This document shows positions 6,526-13,221 of a stretch of 17,223 bases of DNA, one piece after another. The position numbers were made by a program, and so were the translations under genes. The DNA lies in the NCBI GenBank assembly GCA_002373875.1, contig DFKQ01000054.1, positions 1 through 17,223 of the forward strand, in the 5' to 3' direction. Positions within the stretch are counted from its first letter, which is position 1, and every line of letters starts with the position of its first letter. Below the pieces are notes generated by a model. The model was not told the origin of the DNA. It worked only from the letters and a program-made list of their open reading frames with translations, and did not search any database. This DNA is from Lachnospiraceae bacterium UBA3641. Its GTDB lineage: Bacteria; Bacillota; Clostridia; Lachnospirales; Lachnospiraceae.

Positions 6526-9132
6526 TTATTCTTCCAGCCTAAGGAGTTCAAACAGCTCCTCATTTGACATCTCGGTAAGCCACTGTTCGCCCCCGCCCGC
6601 TCCGATAACACTTTCGGCAAGCTCTTTCTTATCACTCAGCATCCTGTCTATCTTCTCTTCGATCGTTCCTGTTGAAATAAATTTATGCACTATGACCGAT
6701 TTATCCTGACCTATCCTGTAAGCCCTGTCGGTCGCCTGATTTTCAACAGCGGGATTCCACCATCTGTCGAAATGTATCACGTGATTTGCAGCGGTCAGAT
6801 TAAGACCCGTACCGCCGGCCTTAAGCGACAGGATCATAAATGGAATATAATCCTCCCCATTGAACTTATCCACAAGTTTCTGTCTCTTGGCTATGGGTAC
6901 GCCTCCGTGTATAACAAGTCCCTCCGACTCAAATATGCCTTCAAGATACTTCTTAAGGAACGGAATGATCTCCTTATACTGGGTAAAGATAAGTACCCGC
7001 TCCCGCTTCTCATATATGGTCTCACAGATCGTCTTAATAAGCTCGAACTTGCCGCTTTCCTTGGGAAGGTATGCTTCCTGTCCCAGATACTGATCCGGAT
7101 GATTGCACAGCTGCTTAAGCTTGGTTATATAGGCAAGCACAATGCCCCTTCTCTGTATCCCGTCGGCATTTTCCACTGCATCCCTTAAGCTGTCAACAAG
7201 CTTTCTGTACAGGACCACCTGCTTCTGCGACAGGGCCACATACTCATTTTTCTCAACCTTATCGGGAAGATCCGAAATTATCTTCTTATCAGACTTAAGA
7301 CGCCTCAGAATAAAGGGCGAGATCATATTTCTGAGCTTCTCATAACCTCTTGTACTGTCTCCGATACCCCTTGCAAAGGAACTGAATTCATCAGACGTCC
7401 CCAACAACCCTTTGTTGAGAAAGTCAAACAGCGACCACAGGTTGGTAAGATCATTCTCTATGGGAGTACCCGTCATTATTATCTTATGCACGGCCTTCAG
7501 TTTCTTAATGGCCTTAGTCTGCTTGGCTCCGGGATTTTTGATGGCCTGAGCCTCATCGAGGATCACATAATCAAAGGTTTCTTCCTGTAATCCTTCCATG
7601 CGAAGTGCCATCCCGTAGGTAGTGATATTCAAAAATGCAGGATGGGCAAAATAGCACTCCTGCAGTGTCTTCGCCGATGCACCATGCAGTATCTGTACAG
7701 GAAGCTTCGGTGTGAACTTCGCCGCTTCCTTCGTCCAGTTACCGATAAGGGATGCCGGTACTATGAGCAATACCCTTCCGTTCTTATTCGACTTATAAAA
7801 CCATGCAAGGAAAGTCAGTACCTGCAGGGTTTTTCCCAGTCCCATATCATCCGCAAGGCAGGCTCCGAAGCCTATCTTCTCCATATTGCACAGCCAACGA
7901 AAGCCTGTTTCCTGATATGATCTTAAGGTTGCATTAACTGTCGCAGGAACCTTCTCCTTCTTTATAGTTGCAGGCTGTCTTAGGTTTTTAAGCAGCTCTC
8001 CAAGCCACTTTCCGTTTGTAACAAGCGGCCCCACATCTATATCCTCTTCTTCTCCGGCAGCCTCCTTCTTAAGTGCTTCAAGCAGCGTTATCTCTCCGGT
8101 GTTGCCCTCCATGGCATCAAGCAGGCTCTTAAGACGGGCGTGATTGACCTCTACCCACTTACCCTTAAGCATTGCCAAGCCTTCCGTTTCCTTAAGGAGA
8201 TGCTCAATATCCGCTTTTGTCAGTTTGACCCCGTTCACAACCAGTGAGGGAGTCATGCTCACAAGGGAATCAAATCCCATGAGTGCAGGCTTCTTATCTC
8301 CCAGCATGACCTGCATATTTATGGTGCTGTTCTTATTTCTCCACCAGTTGGGTATCCTGCACACTATTCCGCATGCTTCTATCTTCTCCACTGCCTTTAA
8401 GAAGTCATATGCATCCGCAGAATCGAAATATAATGGATGAAAAAGCTCTCCCGACTCAATATATCTTGACATGACAGGCGACACTTCCGCTACCTTCGAA
8501 AGACAGGACAGCAGTTCAAGCAGCTTATCCCTGTCTGATTTATACTCTTCAAGAGCATAGGAGAGCGGCATATGCCTTACATTTCCTTCATTATCCTTCG
8601 TTGAATATGTAGCCATAAAGGCAAATGGCCATCCGGTATCCCCTGTGGTTTCAACAAGATGAAAGAATATCCTCTCGGGAATCCTCAGGTTCTGACTTTT
8701 CTCCGTAAGGAACATCTTAACTGTTCCCTTATAATCCTTAAGATCTTCACAAAAAACGGTCGAAATATGCATATAAACAAGGGCAAGCCATGGGCGGTTT
8801 ATATACTCCGTACCTATCCCGAAGGGAACGGCGCGCATAAGCTTATCATAGGATTCATCCGTCAGTTCAACCCTGGTCCACTCTCTTGCAACCTCAAGAT
8901 CGGGCTGTGAAGTAAGGTCATTTACATAGGTTTCCGCCAGGGTATGCAGAAAACGTAAAGAAGGGCTTTCGTTCCGTTCTTTGGCCTTAAATCCAAGCCG
9001 GAACAAAGCCCTGTATCTGTTTCTTAAAAATTCATTCTTAAGTTCATCAAAAACCCCCGCATCCTCATCGGGCTTATCCACCCGGAATGATTCCTCGGTA
9101 AATACAAATGATAACGTGTTTTCTGAGGTCAT
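6526..9132 (-). CDS. SNF2/RapA-type DEAD-like helicase (YwqA-like)
   Basis: An 868-residue Snf2-family ATPase. Motif I is DDMGLGKT (428-435), motif II DEAQ (526-529), motif III TGTPIEN (554-560), motif IV region RVLIFTQY (712-719), motif V GGTGLNLT (773-780), and motif VI QATDRAYRIGQ (799-809). The FILRRLK block (607-613) is typical of the family. Residues about 1-390 form a long bacterial N-terminal region that probably belongs to the SNF2-associated bacterial domain. All catalytic motifs look intact and the length is normal. A GAGGA site (9141-9145) lies eight bases before the ATG. Members translocate on double-stranded DNA and remodel protein-DNA complexes without necessarily unwinding DNA. 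It is first in a two-gene unit with the SWIM protein. Confidence 0.95.
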   Translation of the reverse strand: MTSENTLSFVFTEESFRVDKPDEDAGVFDELKNEFLRNRYRALFRLGFKAKERNESPSLRFLHTLAETYVNDLTSQPDLEVAREWTRVELTDESYDKLMRAVPFGIGTEYINRPWLALVYMHISTVFCEDLKDYKGTVKMFLTEKSQNLRIPERIFFHLVETTGDTGWPFAFMATYSTKDNEGNVRHMPLSYALEEYKSDRDKLLELLSCLSKVAEVSPVMSRYIESGELFHPLYFDSADAYDFLKAVEKIEACGIVCRIPNWWRNKNSTINMQVMLGDKKPALMGFDSLVSMTPSLVVNGVKLTKADIEHLLKETEGLAMLKGKWVEVNHARLKSLLDAMEGNTGEITLLEALKKEAAGEEEDIDVGPLVTNGKWLGELLKNLRQPATIKKEKVPATVNATLRSYQETGFRWLCNMEKIGFGACLADDMGLGKTLQVLTFLAWFYKSNKNGRVLLIVPASLIGNWTKEAAKFTPKLPVQILHGASAKTLQECYFAHPAFLNITTYGMALRMEGLQEETFDYVILDEAQAIKNPGAKQTKAIKKLKAVHKIIMTGTPIENDLTNLWSLFDFLNKGLLGTSDEFSSFARGIGDSTRGYEKLRNMISPFILRRLKSDKKIISDLPDKVEKNEYVALSQKQVVLYRKLVDSLRDAVENADGIQRRGIVLAYITKLKQLCNHPDQYLGQEAYLPKESGKFELIKTICETIYEKRERVLIFTQYKEIIPFLKKYLEGIFESEGLVIHGGVPIAKRQKLVDKFNGEDYIPFMILSLKAGGTGLNLTAANHVIHFDRWWNPAVENQATDRAYRIGQDKSVIVHKFISTGTIEEKIDRMLSDKKELAESVIGAGGGEQWLTEMSNEELFELLRLEE

Positions 9133-9262
9133 TTTTATTCTCCTCTGTTCTTAGTGAACTGCCTTCTTAACTAAAATCGACAGATTTTCTTACTCCGATT
9201 ACTAAGGATCTGTTTATAACTAAATCTTCACTTTTGGTTGTAAAGTTATTTATGAACATCTC
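9133..9262. other. intergenic gap with a short perfect hairpin
   Basis: This 130-base gap between two minus-strand genes must hold the helicase promoter, but no convincing -35/-10 pair was found. AAAATC-GACA-GATTTT (9173-9188) is a perfect 6-bp inverted repeat with a 4-base loop. It may contribute to ending transcription of the upstream broken nuclease gene, or be an operator. Confidence 0.3.
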
Positions 9263-10085
9263 CTAATCCTTCTTAAACCTCTCTATCCTGCATTCATGCT
9301 CCTTGGTCTTTTCGTCATAATTTATGCCCACAAGGAGCAGGTCACCGGTGTAATGGTTAAGCGAGTCGAAGTATTTCTTATCCTTTATCTGCGAAAAAGC
9401 GCTGTCTGCACATTTATTGTGCTTAAGCTCTATGACAAGTGCAGGCATGTCGGGTACATAGGGAATATAAACAACATCGGCGAAGCCCTTGCCGCTAGTT
9501 ACTTCCTTTTCTGCCCATGATCTTTGATCATGGGAGCCCCGCGGCTTTGAGCGGTTCAAGGATTCTCCGTTAGGAGAATCTTCTTTTATAACTGTATACT
9601 TATTAAGGGCATAAATATACGCAAGATATATGGCACTCTGCAATACATCCTCATTATTATAGCTTCTGTTTGATGCCACATGGATGTGCGAGGTATCAAG
9701 TGCCCCGGCGACAGCCTCCTCATCACCCCGGATAGTGGCGTTAAGAAGCTCCTTTGACTGCTTGATTATGTTATCGGTCACCTCATAATCACTGTCCGCA
9801 GCCACCGCATTGAACCACTCCTGCCTCACTTCCCTGTTGGGGATACGGCATGTCCCATCTTCCCTGTTATAAGCAAGGTATCCAAGATGCAGCAGATACG
9901 TATACACATCATCCTTGGTAATAAAGGAATCCATGGTATTCATAAAGCTGGTGACATTTACATCAATGCTCTCTCCCGCAAGCATCCTTACTACATCATC
10001 CCTGATCCCCTTGTTTATCCACATATATATCCATGCCTGTAATTTCTCTGAAATTTTCATTCCCTGGATTAAGATAAGTTCCCAT
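9263..10085 (-). pseudogene. AAA-ATPase-like/PD-(D/E)XK nuclease gene, ATPase domain deleted
   Basis: The family (AAA-ATPase_like followed by a DUF1703-type PD-(D/E)XK domain) usually runs over 500 residues. Here the true start appears to be ATG 10083-10085, with GAGGA upstream. It reads MGTYLNPGNENFREITGMD then IYVDK, the standard N-terminus, ending near 10014. The sequence then jumps, in another frame, to RDDVVRMLAGESIDVNV and DDVYTYLLHLGYLAY, the late middle of the family, and on through the nuclease core (D205 in GFADVVYIP; E221 and K223 in VIELK, numbered on the 275-residue open frame starting at 10090). About 300 or more residues, including the Walker motifs, are gone. The nominal first 25 or so residues of that frame are the real N-terminus read out of frame. 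It also carries a 78-base palindromic insert. A non-functional remnant is likely. Confidence 0.85.
9511..9588. mobile_element. in-frame palindromic insert inside the nuclease remnant
   Basis: Three stem-loops in a row: CCCATGATC-TTT-GATCATGGG (9514-9534, perfect), CCGC/GCGG (9539-9542 with 9551-9554), and GATTCTCC-GTTA-GGAGAATC (9561-9580, perfect). The piece encodes about 26 extra residues between YTVIKE and VTSGKGFADVV. In relatives, as I recall them, the sequence runs straight from the KE/RE residues to the GKGFAD motif. Similar AAAAGAAG and AAAAGGAAG sequences flank it on the coding strand, possibly an imperfect target duplication. It keeps the reading frame open. Exact borders are uncertain by several bases. 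Confidence 0.65.
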
Positions 10086-10135
10086 ATCAATAGTTCCTCG
10101 TATGCTTACACATGATTTCCGAACTCATTACAGAT

Positions 10136-10285
10136 CATAAATGGTATCTGTTCAGTACCTTCACAGATACATTTCGTATGCCCATGCAGATTTGCCTTCG
10201 GCAAAGGGCATACTCACTCACATATCATGTTCTTACGTCCTCAGCAGCAAGCGCTTCGGACTGTGCTGAACAGTTACCATAAATG
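10136..10285. mobile_element. MITE-like element with 8-bp target duplications
   Basis: An identical CATAAATG occurs at 10136-10143 and 10278-10285 and brackets a 134-base element (10144-10277). The ends are inverted repeats: GTATCTGTTCAGTAC on the left and, reverse-complemented from the right, GTAACTGTTCAGCAC, matching at 13 of 15 positions. Inside the left end, GTATCTGT (10144-10151) also pairs perfectly with ACAGATAC (10163-10170). A second hairpin uses TTTGCC/GGCAAA (10191-10205) with outer GTATGCCC/GGGCATAC arms. No open frame for a transposase is present, so it would need one supplied in trans. Confidence 0.7.
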
Positions 10286-10289
10286 TACC

Positions 10290-10317
10290 ATAACAAAACG
10301 GCATGCCATTTCGTTAT
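10290..10317. repeat. 28-bp palindrome centred on GGCATGCC
   Basis: ATAAC at 10290-10294 pairs with GTTAT at 10313-10317 around a core GGCATGCC. Twelve of 14 base pairs match on the plus strand. Both exceptions are A opposite C, which become G-U wobbles in minus-strand RNA, so only that strand would give an unbroken helix. It lies five bases after the MITE-like element. It may be a dimeric protein-binding site or another small repeat. Confidence 0.45.
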
Positions 10318-10338
10318 CGAATATACATAAAAATAATA

Positions 10339-10391
10339 AAAGTCCCTGACCTACGGCTTAAGAATACCATAAATCAGGGACTTGTACAAAC
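10339..10391 (-). repeat. 53-bp dispersed hairpin repeat, copy 2
   Basis: It differs from 81-133 at four of 53 bases. Bases 10340-10349 pair with 10374-10383 with no mismatch, and a weaker inner stem sits around the same conserved loop. Read on the minus strand, the hairpin is followed by TTTTATTATTTTTATG, a strong T-tract. However, the nearest minus-strand gene lies downstream of it, and the upstream gene (ABC-F) points the other way. A simple terminator role therefore does not explain its position. Confidence 0.75.
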
Positions 10392-10586
10392 GATTCTCAT
10401 CTTCAAGAAAAGCTTCAGCATTATCCTCACGTTTCCGTTCGCGTTCGGTATTAACCTTTTCTTGTTGTATTCCCCGTGACTCCCCTGTTTCCTACAATTC
10501 TCTTTTTTTAAATACTGTGATATACTGTCTGCGGGGTTATCTCGGATTATAAAAATAAGGTGATATCACGATAGGGGAAAGAAATA
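10392..10586 (+). promoter_or_regulatory. leader region of the ABC-F gene with a GTGATATCAC palindrome
   Basis: Contains the upstream region of the ABC-F/greA unit. TATAAA (10548-10553) is a possible -10 element, but no good -35 is present. A perfect 10-bp palindrome, GTGATATCAC (10560-10569), lies just before the ribosome site AGGGGAAAG (10573-10581), and a half-copy GTGATAT lies at 10516-10522. It could be an operator. No leader peptide or attenuator hairpin, as seen before some antibiotic-responsive ABC-F genes, was recognised. Confidence 0.35.
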
Positions 10587-12596
10587 ATGCTTTACCGGAT
10601 AGATAATGCTACAGTACAATATGCGGGCGATACAATACTTGACAACATACGGTTCGAGATAAGGAATAATGATGAGAAGATAGCGGTTGTTGGCCGTAAC
10701 GGTTGCGGCAAAACCACCCTGCTTAAGCTTATCTGCGGTGAGGTTGAGCTGACACGGATCGATGGAGTGGATTCCCGGATAGCAAGGACAGGCGATCCGG
10801 TAATAGGTTATTTAAGACAGCTGACCTTTGAGGATGAGCATATAACTCTTGACGAGGAAATACGCAAGGTTTTTAAGCCTATCATAAAGATGCAGGAGAG
10901 GCTTGACGAACTGGTAAGGATAATGGACTCACCCTCCTGCGATGAAGACAAGGTTGAGGAATATACGGCCCTTCAGGAGAAGTTCAGGGACTTGGGAGGC
11001 TACTATTATGAGAAAGAGTACGATATCCTCCTTAAGCGGTTTGGCTTTCTTCCGGAGGATAAGAATAAACCCCTGAGTGACTTTTCGGGAGGACAGAGGA
11101 CCAAGCTTGCATTTATTAAGCTCCTTTTGAGCAAGCCCGATATCCTTCTTCTTGATGAACCTACCAACCATCTGGATATAAGTACGATCGAGTGGCTGGA
11201 GGGTTACCTTAAATCTTATAACAGGGCTCTGGTCATCGTATCCCATGACAGGCTTTTCCTGGACAAAATAGTTGATACGGTGTACGAGATCGAACACCAC
11301 AGAATGAAAAGGTATAATGGTAATTACACAACCTTTGTCAAGCTCAAAAAGGAGGCGTATGACAAACAGCTTAAGGATCATATCGCTCAGGCTAAGGAGA
11401 TAGAGCGTCTGGAAAATATTGTCGAGCGTTTTAAGAACAAGCCCACCAAGGTTTCAATGGCCAGAAGCAAGCTTAAGGCCATAGAACACATGGATATAAT
11501 CGAGGCACCGGACAGATATGATAACAAGTCCTTCAGGGCTGAATTCGAACCCCGCATCGAGCCCGGGAAGGATATACTCTTCGTAAGGAATCTTGAAATA
11601 GGTTATGATAAGCCCCTGTGCAGGTTATCATTTGATATAAAAAGGGGAGAACGTCTGGGTATAATAGGGGGCAACGGTATCGGTAAGTCAACTCTCTTAA
11701 AGACTCTGACCGAAATAATACCTGCCCTCTCCGGAGAGTTTTCTTACGGAACCAATGTTGAGATAGGATATTTCGATCAGCAGATGGCCCGGTATACATC
11801 CGATAAAACCGTAATGGATGATTTCTGGGACAGTTATCCTACCCTTACACAGACCGAGGTGAGAAATGCTTTGGGAGCCCTCCTTATAAGCGGTGATGAT
11901 GTCTTTAAGGAAGTATCAATGCTCTCGGGCGGTGAGAAGGTCCGCCTGGCCCTTGCCAAGATATTTAAGAGCAAGCCCAATGTGCTTATTCTGGATGAGC
12001 CTACCAACCACATGGATATCGTCGGTAAGGAAACTCTTGAGTCCATGCTGATTGATTTTCCGGGAACGGTTATCTTCGTATCCCATGACAGATATTTCGT
12101 TAAGAAGGTTGCGACCAAGCTGCTCTTTATGGGTGAGGACTCCGTTAAGTGGTATGAATTCGGATACGATCAGTATGAGCAGGAAATGGAAGCACTGAAC
12201 AGTTACGATGATTCATACAGGGATGTTACAAGAGGGAAAGTCACAGGTGCCACGGGGACGGTTCTTTTGGGGCATCCCGCTGATAATATAAATACTTCCA
12301 GGTGTAACGGTAATGTGCCTAAAGAACAGTCCCAATGGCACTCTTGCCAAGAACCGCTGCAAAAATCAGCCCAGCAATCCTATCTTGAGGGTAAAGAGAA
12401 GGCAAGGCTCGAAAAAAAGAAAAAGAAGCTTGAAGAAGATATAGAAAGGATCGAAGGTGAGATAGACAGGAGGAAGGAGGAACTTGCGGATCCTTCCAAT
12501 GCAAGCGATTACATTAAGCTGTCGGAGATACAAAATGAGATCGACGGCATGGAGGAAGAGCTTCTCCTGCTGATGAGTCAGTGGGATGAAATATAA
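10587..12596 (+). CDS. ABC-F family ribosome-associated ATPase
   Basis: A 669-residue soluble protein with two ABC ATPase domains and no membrane segment. Domain 1: Walker A GRNGCGKT (36-43), signature FSGGQ (166-170), Walker B DILLLDEPTNHLD (185-197), VSHDR (218-222). Domain 2: Walker A GGNGIGKS (361-368), signature LSGGE (446-450), Walker B NVLILDEPTNHMD (465-477). The linker between them (about 240-330) carries the charged helices that, in ABC-F proteins, reach toward the ribosomal P-site. It looks closest to the YdiF-like group, a translation-factor type rather than a proven resistance type. The C-terminus (about 596-669) is a charged coiled coil. Residues about 552-586 are encoded by an inserted palindromic element. 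The greA gene follows after 18 bases. Confidence 0.93.
   Translation: MLYRIDNATVQYAGDTILDNIRFEIRNNDEKIAVVGRNGCGKTTLLKLICGEVELTRIDGVDSRIARTGDPVIGYLRQLTFEDEHITLDEEIRKVFKPIIKMQERLDELVRIMDSPSCDEDKVEEYTALQEKFRDLGGYYYEKEYDILLKRFGFLPEDKNKPLSDFSGGQRTKLAFIKLLLSKPDILLLDEPTNHLDISTIEWLEGYLKSYNRALVIVSHDRLFLDKIVDTVYEIEHHRMKRYNGNYTTFVKLKKEAYDKQLKDHIAQAKEIERLENIVERFKNKPTKVSMARSKLKAIEHMDIIEAPDRYDNKSFRAEFEPRIEPGKDILFVRNLEIGYDKPLCRLSFDIKRGERLGIIGGNGIGKSTLLKTLTEIIPALSGEFSYGTNVEIGYFDQQMARYTSDKTVMDDFWDSYPTLTQTEVRNALGALLISGDDVFKEVSMLSGGEKVRLALAKIFKSKPNVLILDEPTNHMDIVGKETLESMLIDFPGTVIFVSHDRYFVKKVATKLLFMGEDSVKWYEFGYDQYEQEMEALNSYDDSYRDVTRGKVTGATGTVLLGHPADNINTSRCNGNVPKEQSQWHSCQEPLQKSAQQSYLEGKEKARLEKKKKKLEEDIERIEGEIDRRKEELADPSNASDYIKLSEIQNEIDGMEEELLLLMSQWDEI
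12247..12341. mobile_element. REPIN-like inverted REP pair inserted in frame in the ABC-F gene
   Basis: Two 29-base arms (12247-12275 and 12313-12341) are inverted copies matching at 23 of 29 positions, both carrying GTGCCA-nn-GGGAC-n-GTTCTTT. They are separated by 37 bases. From memory, GTGCCACGGGGACGGTTC-type sequences are dispersed repeats in many clostridia, spread by REP-associated (Y1) transposases; this was not checked. The element stays open in the ABC-F frame and adds about 33 residues (GATGTVLLGHPADN to SQWHSCQ) between ATPase domain 2 and the C-terminal coiled coil, a place likely to tolerate a loop. No transposase gene is in the window. Confidence 0.75.
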
Positions 12597-12614
12597 AGAG
12601 ACAGAGGATATGGT

Positions 12615-13118
12615 ATGAAGGATAAATTAACACAATCAGATATAAAGAAAATGGAAGAGGAAATTGAATACAGGAAGGTAACATTAAGATCGCAGCTCCT
12701 TGAGCATGTCAAAACTGCAAGGGCACACGGTGATCTGTCCGAGAACTTCGAGTACAAGGCGGCCAAGCAGGAAAAAAACCGGAATGACAGCAGGATCCGT
12801 TATCTCGAGAGGATGATCAGATCGGCAATAGTGATAGATGATTCTTCCCGTGACGACGAGGTTGGGATCAATAATACGGTTACGGTTCTTTTCGACGGTG
12901 AGGATGAAGAGGAAAAGTATAAGATCGTGACCACAGTAAGGTCCGACTCCCTAAGGGGCCTTATCAGCATTGATTCACCCCTTGGAAAGGCCCTGCTTAA
13001 GCACAGGATCGGTGACAGGGTTCATGTGGTGGTTGATGATAACATATCATATTATGTAACGATAAAGGATATAGACAAGACAACGGACGACTCGCAGGAT
13101 AAGCTGAGGGCATATTGA
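12615..13118 (+). CDS. greA: transcript cleavage factor GreA
   Basis: This 167-residue protein has the two Gre parts. An N-terminal coiled coil carries the tip signature ARAHGDLSENFEYKAAKQEK (35-54), with acidic D40 and E43. In Gre proteins these residues enter the RNA polymerase secondary channel and promote cleavage of backtracked RNA. The C-terminal FKBP-like part includes SPLGKALLKHRIGDRV (121-136). Length is slightly above the usual 158 or so, through the acidic GEDEEE loop (95-100) and a charged tail. It starts 18 bases after the ABC-F stop, so the two are probably one operon. The family-wide catalytic acids are intact. Confidence 0.9.
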   Translation: MKDKLTQSDIKKMEEEIEYRKVTLRSQLLEHVKTARAHGDLSENFEYKAAKQEKNRNDSRIRYLERMIRSAIVIDDSSRDDEVGINNTVTVLFDGEDEEEKYKIVTTVRSDSLRGLISIDSPLGKALLKHRIGDRVHVVVDDNISYYVTIKDIDKTTDDSQDKLRAY

Positions 13119-13221
13119 TAAAGTCGGAAGTATCGGTCACGGTCCAAGGATGGGTTTGATAATCGTTTGATTTTATGGTATTTTCTTAATGATCGATCTT
13201 CGTATGGAAAGGATACAATCT

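Noticed and set aside
9263..10090. An intact 275-residue nuclease starting at 10090
   Set aside because: Its first 25 or so residues are an out-of-frame reading of the conserved family N-terminus, so the gene is a deletion product.
10587..12596. Antibiotic-resistance ABC-F determinant
   Set aside because: Motifs show the ABC-F family but nothing specific to resistance subgroups, no attenuator leader is seen, and it is coupled to greA, which suits a housekeeping role.
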